Positions 7,912-16,065 of a stretch of 30,054 bases of DNA are shown here, piece after piece; the first letter of the stretch is position 1; every line of letters starts with the position of its first letter. The stretch covers positions 1 to 30,054 of the IMG/VR virus record IMGVR_UViG_3300047163_000243, one strand, 5' to 3'. Under the pieces are notes generated by a model. The model ran no database searches and was not told the DNA's origin. It saw only the letters and a list, made by a program, of their open reading frames with translations. Source of the DNA: a virus. A program made the position numbers and the translations under genes.

Positions 7912-9063
7912 TTAGTTGCCTCCCCATGGCATCGGAGCGTACTGGCTATAGCTGCCTTGGTAGGGAGCAGAAGGAGCGAGGCCGCTGTAGTTCGGCGGCG
8001 CCGTGTAAGCCCCGTTCACCAAGCTGGTGATGCCGCTGGAACTCGGTTGCGAGTATCCGCCGCCCCAGTTCGGGACGCCGCTGATCGCGCCGGTTGGCGA
8101 GAACCCGCCCCCGCCGCCGAACCCGCCGTAAAGGATCGAATTCACGCCGTTGCCGATCCCGCTCAACATCCCGTTCCAGGCGTTCGCGCTGCCGATGATC
8201 CCCTGAGCCTTGGCTTGTCCCGCGCCGATGGCGTCGGCGCCCTGTTGCTGCGCCCCCTGCATCCCGACCGTCCCGAGCCACTGGTTGCCCTGGTTGGTCT
8301 GCGACGCGGTGCTCATGGTGTCCGCGCCCACGACATCGCCCGCGTGGACGGTGTTGGCTGCCGCCTGCCCAGTCGCCGCCATGGTGTTCGCGCTCGTTCC
8401 GGCTCCGAAGTTCTGGCCCGCCTGCAGGAACTGTGCGTCGGCCTGCTGCCCCATGCCCGCCACGCCGCTCAACATGCCGTAGGTCTGCTGCTGCTGCTTC
8501 GTGTAGCGGTCGAACGCCGCGCCGTACTCGCTCGACGCCAGCCCTTGCGAATACCGCGCCAGGGACTTCGCCGCCCCGCCGCCCATCTGTCCTCCCGCCG
8601 CCGCCGCCGAGCGCTGCAACGCTTGCTCGCCTTGCTGCAAGCGGAACTGGTAGCCGGGGTCGTTGGCCTCCATCATCGAGGCGTTGAACGGCGTGTTGAG
8701 ACTCCCTCCAGGAGCCATGTCGGCGGAGAGCGTGCCCACCGCCGCCGCGCCGGCGTCGCGGTACGGTTGGGTGGTCGATCCCGCCGTCCCGTACACATCG
8801 GCCAGCGTCTTGTTGGCGTTGGTCATCCCCACGCCCAGGCTGTCGTTCGCCTGCTGCACGCCTCCGGTTACGGCGGAGGTGGCGTTGGCGAGTCCGGTCC
8901 CGAGCGCGGCAAGGCCGGTTGCTCCGTAGCCCTGCGCGGCCGTCGTCGCGTTTTTGATGAGATTGCTCGCGCTGTCGTAGGCGCCCGAGAGCGCCGCGCC
9001 TGCATTCTTCGAAGCGGACGCGCCTTGGATTCCTCCGATGATTGAGGTAACGATTGAAGCCAC
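7912..9063 (-). CDS. DNA transfer / ejection protein (gp7-like)
   Basis: 383 residues. The sequence is dominated by Ala, Gly, Gln and Ser. An N-terminal small-residue segment (SIIGGIQGASASKNAGAAL) is followed by helical repeats. A more conserved-looking core near residues 130-190 has a DPGYQFRLQQGEQALQRSAA motif, which I recognise from phage internal-virion proteins. The C-terminus is Gly/Ser/Tyr/Pro-rich and disordered. P22 gp7 and its relatives are carried in the head and injected, helping to build a DNA conduit across the periplasm. It lies between the GNAT-like gene and the gp20-like gene, as expected for an ejection cluster. Confidence 0.72.
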   Translation of the reverse strand: MASIVTSIIGGIQGASASKNAGAALSGAYDSASNLIKNATTAAQGYGATGLAALGTGLANATSAVTGGVQQANDSLGVGMTNANKTLADVYGTAGSTTQPYRDAGAAAVGTLSADMAPGGSLNTPFNASMMEANDPGYQFRLQQGEQALQRSAAAAGGQMGGGAAKSLARYSQGLASSEYGAAFDRYTKQQQQTYGMLSGVAGMGQQADAQFLQAGQNFGAGTSANTMAATGQAAANTVHAGDVVGADTMSTASQTNQGNQWLGTVGMQGAQQQGADAIGAGQAKAQGIIGSANAWNGMLSGIGNGVNSILYGGFGGGGGFSPTGAISGVPNWGGGYSQPSSSGITSLVNGAYTAPPNYSGLAPSAPYQGSYSQYAPMPWGGN

Positions 9064-9067
9064 TTGA

Positions 9068-9532
9068 TTACTCCTTGCGCGAGATCCCGAGGTGGATCAC
9101 ATCGCGTAACTTGCCGTTCTTGAGGAAGCTGCTTGGGTTGCGGCCCCACTCGGCAAACCCTGTCGATTTGGCGAAAGCGATCGCCAGCGGATTGCTGACC
9201 GCCACCGCGCCGACGATCCGCGCGCATCCGGTGTGGACGAAGGCCCACGCCACCGCGCCGCGCATGGCATCATGCGCCCGCTCGCCCCACGCCGTAGGCA
9301 GAAAGGCCACATGGACATCCAGGCAGACCGCGCCCTGCGGCACGAACATCACCAGGCCCAGCAGCTCCGCGCCGTCCCAGGCGAGGAGGTAGATGATCCG
9401 CTCGTCTTCGTTCGGCCGGAAGTCTGCCGGCGCCGGAGCTGCGTCGTCGGTAACGTGGCGGAAGATGGCCGGATGGGTGAGGATGCCGCGAATCAGGCCG
9501 TAGTTCCGCGTCGGCTCGAAGCGCATCGTCAC
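9068..9532 (-). CDS. GNAT-fold acetyltransferase-like phage protein
   Basis: 154 residues if started at the GTG (9532), whose GTGA overlaps the upstream stop; an ATG lies two codons later at 9526. The segment WDGAELLGLVMFVP is followed by RIVGAVAVSNPLAIAFAKST and GFAEWG, which matches the strand-helix pattern of GNAT motifs A and B (V..SN..A..FAK..GF). The usual acetyl-CoA loop Q/RxxGxG/A is not clear, so catalysis is uncertain. A GNAT-like fold next to ejection genes recalls T7 gp13, a virion-associated protein I believe has this fold. It may act in assembly or modify a host target. Confidence 0.65.
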   Translation of the reverse strand: MTMRFEPTRNYGLIRGILTHPAIFRHVTDDAAPAPADFRPNEDERIIYLLAWDGAELLGLVMFVPQGAVCLDVHVAFLPTAWGERAHDAMRGAVAWAFVHTGCARIVGAVAVSNPLAIAFAKSTGFAEWGRNPSSFLKNGKLRDVIHLGISRKE

Positions 9533-10089
9533 GCCAACTGGAAGATGCTCACGTAGGTAAATCCCACGATCGTCAGCAGCGCCCCGCCCGAATCCTGGTA
9601 AGCCTGCAGCGTGATGACATCGCCCGCCGCGAGTGCGACTAAAGCAGCCGGAGCCGGCTGATAGATCGCCGCGCTGCCGACTGGAGCGCTGCCCGCGACG
9701 ATCTGGAGCGAGGCCCCGTTCTTGTACCACTCCGCATAGCGGGTGGTTCCCGCCGCGCTGCCCGCGAATCCGATCGCTCCGGACAGGAAGTAGAGGCCGG
9801 TGGTCGGCACGGTGAACGCGCCGCTGCTCCGGCTGATCCCAATCGGCGTGATGACATCCACGCTGAGCGCAAGGGCCGTCCAGGTGGCGGTCGGAACGCT
9901 GGTCGCCACGCCCGCCGAGGCGTAGGCTCGCGGCTGGAGCGTCGAGGTCCAACTCCCGATGTTCGACATCTTGAACCCATTCACGTTCACGTCTCCGCCA
10001 TGGGTGCGGAGGTCGTTGCCGAAGCCCTGGAAATCCGCGTTCGTCGGGTGGTAGCTCGAAGAGTAGGAGGTCTGCGTGTTCCAGGCCAT
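9529..10089 (-). CDS. Tail fibre/appendage protein with C1q-like jelly-roll domain
   Basis: 186 residues. The start ATG overlaps the previous TAA (TAATG). The N-terminus is polar (NTQTSYSSSYHPTNADFQGF). The second half, from about residue 60, has the alternating beta pattern TGLYFLSGAIGF...TRYAEWYKNG...YVSIFQLA. This is typical of trimeric C1q/TNF-like knobs found at the tips of phage fibres. It is likely a homotrimeric head or adaptor of the tail fibre encoded just upstream. Confidence 0.65.
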   Translation of the reverse strand: MAWNTQTSYSSSYHPTNADFQGFGNDLRTHGGDVNVNGFKMSNIGSWTSTLQPRAYASAGVATSVPTATWTALALSVDVITPIGISRSSGAFTVPTTGLYFLSGAIGFAGSAAGTTRYAEWYKNGASLQIVAGSAPVGSAAIYQPAPAALVALAAGDVITLQAYQDSGGALLTIVGFTYVSIFQLA

Positions 10090-10280
10090 TACGAAGCCGC
10101 TCCGTTCAGGAAGCCGGATCGGTCGTCGAGCAGCGTCCAGTTGCCCGTCGCTCCCTTGGCTACGGCCAGGGCGCCGACTGCGGCCTTATAGGCCCGTTCG
10201 GCGATCACGAACTGCATCGCATACGGCTCCAGGAAAGCGCGTTCCTGGGGAGTCAGCGGAATATCGGGTTTTTCGTCCAT
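10089..10280 (-). CDS. Small phage protein, unknown
   Basis: 63 residues from an ATG at 10280, with AAAGGGA about 10 nt upstream. The product (DEKPDIPLTPQERAFLEPYA near the start, NWTLLDDRSGFL near the end) is predicted mostly helical and soluble. It is translationally coupled to the C1q-like protein gene, so a chaperone or tail-assembly role is plausible. I recognise no family. Confidence 0.6.
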   Translation of the reverse strand: MDEKPDIPLTPQERAFLEPYAMQFVIAERAYKAAVGALAVAKGATGNWTLLDDRSGFLNGAAS

Positions 10281-10301
10281 AAGTTGTGGTCCCTTTGAGG
10301 A

Positions 10302-10685
10302 ATGAAGTTCGCTGCTGCTATTGCCGTTGCCGTTGCCGCTGTTGCTCCGGTATCGGCCAACTGGCCCCGCATTGTCGTTGCGCCGGGTCCATGGTCCGTC
10401 TGCGAGGTCACCCCGGATATTCCCTGCGATCCGGTGCAGGTACCGGAGCCGTGGTGCGTATGGGTATGGGGCCAAAACGACCATGCCGGCGTCGTCGCCT
10501 ATCTCGTTACGGTCCACTATCTGAATCCGCAAAAAGAGGCCGGAACGCTTACGTTTGTGTTGCGCCGAGCCCAAAATGAAAGCGGGTACTCGTCGATCTG
10601 GGTCGGTCTTGGCCGCGTCGATATCGTTTCGAGCGACATCACTCCCTTGCGAGGCGACTCACCCGCCGAATCTATTCCTAGGTAA
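10302..10685 (+). CDS. Secreted Trp/Cys-containing protein on the opposite strand (moron candidate)
   Basis: 127 residues starting MKFAAAIAVAVAAVAPVSA, a classic Sec signal peptide with cleavage probably before NWPRI. The mature part has three Cys (in SVCEV, IPCDP, PWCVW), a Trp cluster WCVWVWG and a likely beta-rich body. It fills the only gap in the minus-strand operon between the small 63-aa gene and the tail fibre, overlapping the fibre gene tail-to-tail by 8 bp. Its start is only 21 bp from the divergent start at 10280. GAGGA lies almost against the ATG, so initiation looks weak. I recognise no family. A lysogen-expressed exported protein (moron) would fit. Confidence 0.6.
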   Translation: MKFAAAIAVAVAAVAPVSANWPRIVVAPGPWSVCEVTPDIPCDPVQVPEPWCVWVWGQNDHAGVVAYLVTVHYLNPQKEAGTLTFVLRRAQNESGYSSIWVGLGRVDIVSSDITPLRGDSPAESIPR

Positions 10686-12456
10686 CCAAGCCGTGAACCT
10701 GGAGTGCGGCCAGAAGCGCCGCACACCAAGTTTGCGCCGCGCCCAGGGTCGCGAAAACTGGATTTCCCGGTCCCGCTTGTCGAGCGGTAAGGACCTGACT
10801 GCCGCCAAAAGATAAGTACTGCGCGTTCATCTGCCCGTTGTTCGCGCTGGAATCCGAGAGCGAGAGTACTGGAAATCCGCCGATGAGGTTGACGGCCACG
10901 CCGCCTGGATGCCCGAAGCCGATGGCGTTCGATGTCAGATACAGCCCAGTGCAGGCCACCTGCGCAATGTAGGTAACCGCTGGAGTTGTCCCAATGACGC
11001 CCGAGACGAGCAAACCGGAGGCGTTCCCATTCAACGAGGTGTTGTTGATGGCGGTCGTAATTCCGTTTAACGCGAGGGTGAGGCTGGTACCTGTGATCGC
11101 GCCGCCATTGCACGTCAGAGCCGTGATCGTGACTGCGGAGATCGTGCCGGCGGTGATCTTGCTGGCGCTCAAATTGGCGATGTGGGCGTCGATGATGGCC
11201 CCGTTCGCCACCTGGAGCGTCCCGATCGCCGCGTTCGCGATCGCCGCGGTAGTGACCGCCAAATTCGCGATTTTCGTGGCCGTCACCGCGCCTGCCGCGA
11301 GTTGCGCCTGGCTGACCGATAGCCCCTGCAACAGGGCACCCGCGTCGAGCGAATTCCCCACGATCCCGAAGAACCCCTGGTTCGTCGAGAAGTACGACGC
11401 CACGGACGTGAGGATCGTATTGTTCAGGTTGATGGTGCCGGTGACGCTGCCCATGGTGATCTGCGCGCTTGGGGTCACTCCGGGGACGTAGGTGTTCACG
11501 TTACCGGTTTTGTCGTAGGACAGCGCGTAAATCGTGATCGTCGTGAGGACAGCCGTCGTCGGCAGATTGATGACGTAGCTGCCGCCGACCAGCTTCCCGA
11601 CGGGGATGTTGTCGATCTCCGGAGGAGCCGTCGGGTTATCCCAGACCGAGTGAAAGGCGACGCCCACGAGCCGGGTGTCCGTGCGATAGGTGAACGCGCC
11701 CGCCCTGCCCTTGATCTCCACCTGGGGCAGGCCGAACGTGAGGGTAATCGGGGTAACCAGCTTTCCGTCGCCACGGTCGAACGCCGTCCCCGCGCTCGCC
11801 GTCAGGCCGGTGAGATTGCCCGCGTACTCCACTCCCGTTCCCGAGCCGCCTACCGGAGCGCCGGTGGTCGCGGAGGGAGCCACGACCGTAATCACGGTCG
11901 AGGGAGTCGCGCCGCTGGCGGCGGTAGCCCGCACCAGGGCCGGGGTGCTGTTGGCGTCGTAGGTGATGAGATACGCGCGGAAGTCGGTTGGATCGGCCGG
12001 CGCGATCAGGCCTGTGAACTTGACCTCATGGACGCTCGCCGCGGGGTCGTAGAGCGTCTTGCCGAAGTCGATGGGGTGCCAGTTCCCCGCCAGCGAAGCG
12101 CTACCGTCGAGCGTCGAGGTCCCGTCCAGCTTGAGGACGTTCGGGGTAGCGCTTTGGTCGGGAAACTCGTACCAGCAGTCCACGCCGATGCCGGTCCACG
12201 TCGGCGGGACAACGTAGGTCACGGTGACCGTGAGCGAGAGATTGCCGAAGGCGTCGGGCGTCGCGCCATAGCTCGCGGTGATCCCGGTGATGATGACGTT
12301 GGTTGAGGTCGCCGCGCTCGCCGTCGCCGCCGTCGCACTCTGCGCCGCGATCCCGTCGAAGAACTTCGACCACGCCAGCGTCATGGTGCCATCGGCGTTA
12401 TACATCGGCGACCGCTTCGGCGGGAGTGGAGCCGCGTTCGTTTGCGCCCGCGCCAT
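10678..12456 (-). CDS. Tail fibre / receptor-binding protein with central repeat region
   Basis: 592 residues. The start is the ATG at 12456, overlapping the previous stop by one base (TGATG). The N-terminal part (about 40-340) has fibronectin-like beta features. Residues 375-452 form a repetitive trimerisation-like stretch of short Ala/Ile repeats (AVTATKIANLAV, AAIANAAIGTLQVANGAI, IDAHIANLSASKITAGTI), as seen in the C-terminal half of lambda J and related tail-tip proteins. The end (TLGAAQTWCAALLAALQVHG) is a helical cap often found at fibre termini. Its role is probably host recognition. Confidence 0.72.
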   Translation of the reverse strand: MARAQTNAAPLPPKRSPMYNADGTMTLAWSKFFDGIAAQSATAATASAATSTNVIITGITASYGATPDAFGNLSLTVTVTYVVPPTWTGIGVDCWYEFPDQSATPNVLKLDGTSTLDGSASLAGNWHPIDFGKTLYDPAASVHEVKFTGLIAPADPTDFRAYLITYDANSTPALVRATAASGATPSTVITVVAPSATTGAPVGGSGTGVEYAGNLTGLTASAGTAFDRGDGKLVTPITLTFGLPQVEIKGRAGAFTYRTDTRLVGVAFHSVWDNPTAPPEIDNIPVGKLVGGSYVINLPTTAVLTTITIYALSYDKTGNVNTYVPGVTPSAQITMGSVTGTINLNNTILTSVASYFSTNQGFFGIVGNSLDAGALLQGLSVSQAQLAAGAVTATKIANLAVTTAAIANAAIGTLQVANGAIIDAHIANLSASKITAGTISAVTITALTCNGGAITGTSLTLALNGITTAINNTSLNGNASGLLVSGVIGTTPAVTYIAQVACTGLYLTSNAIGFGHPGGVAVNLIGGFPVLSLSDSSANNGQMNAQYLSFGGSQVLTARQAGPGNPVFATLGAAQTWCAALLAALQVHGLVT

Positions 12457-14246
12457 CAGGACGCCTCCAGGCCGACATTGACGATGGCGATGCGCGAGGT
12501 GGCCGAGATCTGGAGTTCGAAGACGCGATCGCGCCCGCTGCCGAGCCGCCGCCACTCCTGCGCCACCACGTTGGCAAGGTCGCCGTTGGACACTTTCGTC
12601 CCGCTTGGCACGATGGCCGTGTTGAACGTTTTTCCCGCGTCGTTCGACCAGCTCAGCGTCACGGTCAAGCCGGTGGCGGGCTCCATCTCCAGGCGAAAGG
12701 CAGCATAGAACTTGCGCTTCAGCAGCGTCGTGACGTGCGGACAGCGGCGAATCCCGAGTATTGCGGTGCCATTATCGTCGTAGTAAGTGTTCGCCATTTT
12801 GTAGAGCACTCCCGTCTGGTAATCGCCGACCAGGTGAAAGCCGAACACGTAGCCATGGCAGCGGGCGCGGTGCTGCCCGCCCGCCGAGTACTGGCGCTCA
12901 TGCCAGACGCGCTCCGTCCCGTCGTACACCCAAGTCGTGTTCGCAGTGGGGAAATTGATGTGCCAGAACTCGTGGCCGTCCAGTTCGTAAACGAAAGCCT
13001 CCGCGTCCGCGACGGTCGAGTATTGGCTCCAGGCGTACTCCTGCGCGTGTGTGGAAATGCGGACTGGCTGATAGCCGGTGGCCGCGTAGGCGACGACTTG
13101 CCCCTGCGGATCGCCGCCGAGCCACTTGACTGACTGGCTCGCGGTGCAGCGTACGGTGGCGTTGGGCGCGACATTGCCCAGGTGCATCACTGCGCCCGCG
13201 TTTCGCTGCAGCGGGAAGTCCGCGTTGCCCGAGTCGGTCCACACTTCCGCCGTCTGCGTGCCGAAGACATACAACTCTTCGTGATCGACCAGCAGCGCCG
13301 CGATATTGTCGGGATACCCTTCCTTGACGGCTTTATCGATCGGGTCCCAGTGCGTGCCGTCGTTCGGCGCGCTGATATTGAACTGCTTGGTGCTTGGCGT
13401 CGCGACGATGAAATACCCGTCGAGCACCGCGCCGCAACTGGCGGTGACGGGTACTTGCGCCCAGTAATCGAGGGTCGCGGCCGCGAGACTGCCTGTGATT
13501 GTGATTGTGACGGTGTTGAGGCTGTTGACGTGCGCCACGGGGTAGGACGTGCCGCCGATGTTGATGCTGCCCCCATACATCCCGTAGTCGAATTGGTCGC
13601 CACTCACCCAGGTAACCGTGCTGCCGGAAACCGCGACCGTGCCGGATAGCGGCATGGAGTAGGCCACGTTCGTTTGCGTGCCGGCGCTGGTGGCGAGCAC
13701 CAGATTGTAAGAGTCGGTGAGTGACGCGATCTTATAAGCCGCGCCCGCGATCAGCATGTAGGAGCCGATCATCGAAGCATCGAAGTAGTCGCCTCCGGTG
13801 CAGTTCACCGCCGTCCCCGAGGTCGTCACGGTCCCTTGCGCGCTCGAATAGTACGGCTGCACCAGGGTCGTCCCGGTGTCGATGTAGACGTAGCCGCCCG
13901 CGATAATCATGACTTGCGTGCCGTTGGGGAAAATCTGGACGGGACTTGAGGGGGTTGTGTCCGCCCCGATCGATCCGCGGTCCGTGTAGGTCCGGTTGTA
14001 AAAGACTTCGTAGTAGTGCGATCCCGCCGCGACGAAGCAGCGGTTCTCGCCGATCCAGATCCCCCGAATCGGCGAAGTCGGTAGCGTCAGCCAGCTCAAC
14101 AGGCCGGGACAGCCGTACATCGTGGCCGTGTTGGAGCCGTCGCCGCTCTCCACCGTCTCGGTGTAGAGATTGACGAGCCGGGAATCCGCCGCGGAGGGCG
14201 AACGCGAGACGTAGGAGCCGCCGATAAAGTGCGTGAACGCTATCAT
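12456..14246 (-). CDS. Packaged-DNA stabilisation / tail hub protein (gp10-like)
   Basis: 596 residues; the start ATG overlaps the previous stop (ATGA). The N-terminal pattern SAADSRLVNLYTE and YGCPGL and the beta-strand-rich body are typical of the P22 gp10 family, which sits below gp4, plugs the portal and anchors the tailspike and needle. P22 gp10 is about 470 residues. The extra length here comes largely from an insertion at about 138-253 made of two similar units (138-189 and 202-253), each with a G-D-x-F-D/G-x-x-M pattern and beta strands. The C-terminal region returns to the conserved fold. Confidence 0.75.
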   Translation of the reverse strand: MIAFTHFIGGSYVSRSPSAADSRLVNLYTETVESGDGSNTATMYGCPGLLSWLTLPTSPIRGIWIGENRCFVAAGSHYYEVFYNRTYTDRGSIGADTTPSSPVQIFPNGTQVMIIAGGYVYIDTGTTLVQPYYSSAQGTVTTSGTAVNCTGGDYFDASMIGSYMLIAGAAYKIASLTDSYNLVLATSAGTQTNVAYSMPLSGTVAVSGSTVTWVSGDQFDYGMYGGSINIGGTSYPVAHVNSLNTVTITITGSLAAATLDYWAQVPVTASCGAVLDGYFIVATPSTKQFNISAPNDGTHWDPIDKAVKEGYPDNIAALLVDHEELYVFGTQTAEVWTDSGNADFPLQRNAGAVMHLGNVAPNATVRCTASQSVKWLGGDPQGQVVAYAATGYQPVRISTHAQEYAWSQYSTVADAEAFVYELDGHEFWHINFPTANTTWVYDGTERVWHERQYSAGGQHRARCHGYVFGFHLVGDYQTGVLYKMANTYYDDNGTAILGIRRCPHVTTLLKRKFYAAFRLEMEPATGLTVTLSWSNDAGKTFNTAIVPSGTKVSNGDLANVVAQEWRRLGSGRDRVFELQISATSRIAIVNVGLEAS

Positions 14247-14698
14247 TTGCCTCCCAACATCAACAGCAGCTTCGCAACGGATCCGACGGTCAGCATCTGG
14301 ACTAAGCCGAGCGCGCCGAGCGCGCGATTCGAGAAGATTTCCTGTTTGCGCATCCGCTCTTCGAGGTCGTCAACCTCATGGAGCGGCATGCGCGCTTCGA
14401 GCGCGCGCAAACGGCTCTCCACCGACTCCGCTATGGAAGCCTGCAGTACCCGCAACCCTTCCGGCATTCGAATTTCGAGCGCATGCAGACGCGACTCGAT
14501 CAAGTCGGCCACCGAGGTCTTGAGTTCTCTCAGTTCTTCCACGACTCGCGGCACTTGATACCCCGCCAAGGTGATCTGCATCTCTACTTGCTTGCTTTCG
14601 ATGTTGCGCAATTGCACGCGCATGTCGACAACTCCGCCGGCGATGGCCTTGATGGCTTCGGACAACGCCATGAGCGCGGGCTCTGGGATTTCAGCCAT
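14243..14698 (-). CDS. Coiled-coil protein with hydrophobic C-terminus, tail-needle or envelope-interaction candidate
   Basis: 151 residues, mostly heptad-patterned helix. Two related segments (LIESRLHALEIRMP, 66-79, and SVESRLRALEARMP, 92-105) repeat with a 26-residue period. The C-terminus (about 125-149, RALGALGLVQMLTVGSVAKL) is hydrophobic enough for membrane contact. It lies between the gp4-like and gp10-like genes. In P22 the trimeric coiled-coil needle gp26 is encoded next to gp10, so a needle-like role is possible, but length and polarity differ. A membrane-anchored accessory protein is the alternative. Confidence 0.6.
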   Translation of the reverse strand: MAEIPEPALMALSEAIKAIAGGVVDMRVQLRNIESKQVEMQITLAGYQVPRVVEELRELKTSVADLIESRLHALEIRMPEGLRVLQASIAESVESRLRALEARMPLHEVDDLEERMRKQEIFSNRALGALGLVQMLTVGSVAKLLLMLGGK

Positions 14699-14704
14699 AG
14701 CAAG

Positions 14705-15346
14705 TTATCCGGCCGGGGCGGTCGCCGGGGCCGGCGCGTCTCCCAGGTCCCGCATGTTCCAGCCCCCCAGCGCCGTTTTCGCCGCCATCGCGCTCTGCAT
14801 CAGGCTCTCCGTAAGAGGTTTCTCGAATTGCTCGCAGAGATCCACGGCCAGCAACAGCGTCAACATCCGCGCGTGGCCCTGCGGCAGATCGATGGATGTC
14901 GAGAGAGACGAGAACTGCGTCAGCGGCATGTAGTTGTAGAGCGTGAGCGCCGCCGACGTCGACGGCCAGATGTAAATGTTCGAAGTCGGATAGGCGTAGT
15001 CGCAGAATAAGTGCGTGCAAAGGCTGGACGTCGTGCCGGCGTCGTTGATCTGGGCGTACTCTTCGGCCGAACAGATTTTCACGGGTCCGGCGAACCCGGA
15101 GGCGGCGCTGACAGCGGCCTTGATTTTACTGGGACGCGCGGTCGTGAAGGGACCTCGCCCGCCCGTCGAGACGCTGACAACGGTGAGTTGGATGAGATCG
15201 ACGCCCTCCCCGCCGAGCGAGTCGATCAGTTTGTTGAGCGAAACGAGCCCATCTGCCAACTCCTGCGAAGAGGGAGATTCGGCGGATGCTACGACGGCGA
15301 TCGTGCGCAGCGCGTCCGTGATGAGATTGGTCCCGGTGATTGTCAT
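14705..15346 (-). CDS. gp4-like tail accessory factor, second copy
   Basis: 213 residues from the ATG at 15346, overlapping the previous stop by one base. The N-terminus TNLITDALRTIAVVAS followed by ELADGLVSLNKLIDSLGGEG is the helical signature of the P22 gp4 / head-completion adaptor family. Proteins of this family ring the portal exit after packaging. The middle holds YIWPSTSAALTLYNYMPL and a helical end. It resembles the gene immediately upstream, suggesting a tandem paralogue pair, each perhaps forming its own ring. Confidence 0.7.
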   Translation of the reverse strand: MTITGTNLITDALRTIAVVASAESPSSQELADGLVSLNKLIDSLGGEGVDLIQLTVVSVSTGGRGPFTTARPSKIKAAVSAASGFAGPVKICSAEEYAQINDAGTTSSLCTHLFCDYAYPTSNIYIWPSTSAALTLYNYMPLTQFSSLSTSIDLPQGHARMLTLLLAVDLCEQFEKPLTESLMQSAMAAKTALGGWNMRDLGDAPAPATAPAG

Positions 15347-16065
15347 CAGGAAGTTCCTTTCAGGTAGTTGTAGAGCCCGCCGCCAGACCGCGAACCGCCC
15401 GAGTAAATGGCGGGAGACTGACTGTTCTTGCTCTGGATCTCTTCGAGCGAGGTCTTGGCGATCTCCTGCGCGTCGGGCGTGAGTTGCGTGCGCCAGAGCG
15501 CGGCGAGCCGCTTGGCGAGGTTGTAGATGACCGCTTCCTCGTAGCCGGGGGGAAACTGCACCGCATCGCCCGCCGTCACAAAGGCCGTGAGCGCCTGCCA
15601 GCAGAACATCTCGATGGTGTAAACGTCGTCTGGAATCGGGTAGAAGAACAGCGTCGAAATGGGCGCCGCGCCATCGTTGTAAAGCTCCAGCGGGATGGAG
15701 TAGACCTGTCGCACCGCCCTTGCCGCCCATTGCGCCGTCGTCAGGAGTACCAGGGGACGGCGCACGGAGGGACTCGTATTGAACAGGACGTTGGCGCGCT
15801 CGATGCGCTCAGGACGCGGCCCGCCCGCGAAGCTCCCCGCCGCGCTAGGGCCGATCTGGTAGCTCTGCGTGTTGCCCACTGTGTTGTATGAGTACGTGGT
15901 GAGGTTGGGAATCCTCAGTCTGTTGGCGTTCCAGACAAGGATCATGTTCTGGAGCGCCAACAGCGCATCGGCGGCCGCCGGAGTGGTGGAGGCGTAGCTG
16001 TGGCCCGCGCCGCGCAACACGCCCGCGATCCGCATCGCCTGATAGGTGATGTCGGAAACGATCAT
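15346..16065 (-). CDS. gp4-like tail accessory factor, first copy
   Basis: 239 residues. The start ATG overlaps the stop of the tailspike-like gene (ATGA). VSDITYQAMRIAGVLRGAG followed by AADALLALQNMILVWNANRL matches the same helical signature as the next gene. The middle contains STLFFYPIPDDVYTIEMFCW and then FPPGYEEAVIYNLAKRLA, both common in head-tail connector proteins of podoviruses. It probably attaches to the portal and extends the tail tube. Translational coupling to an exported-looking tailspike gene is odd, because gp4 works in the cytoplasm. Confidence 0.75.
   Translation of the reverse strand: MIVSDITYQAMRIAGVLRGAGHSYASTTPAAADALLALQNMILVWNANRLRIPNLTTYSYNTVGNTQSYQIGPSAAGSFAGGPRPERIERANVLFNTSPSVRRPLVLLTTAQWAARAVRQVYSIPLELYNDGAAPISTLFFYPIPDDVYTIEMFCWQALTAFVTAGDAVQFPPGYEEAVIYNLAKRLAALWRTQLTPDAQEIAKTSLEEIQSKNSQSPAIYSGGSRSGGGLYNYLKGTS

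Noticed and set aside
6007-9045. Very long plus-strand open frame (over 1,000 codons)
   Set aside because: It lies antisense in register to the gp7/gp20-like genes and giant ORF. The product is Arg/His/Leu-rich with no domain, as expected for a shadow in GC-rich coding DNA.
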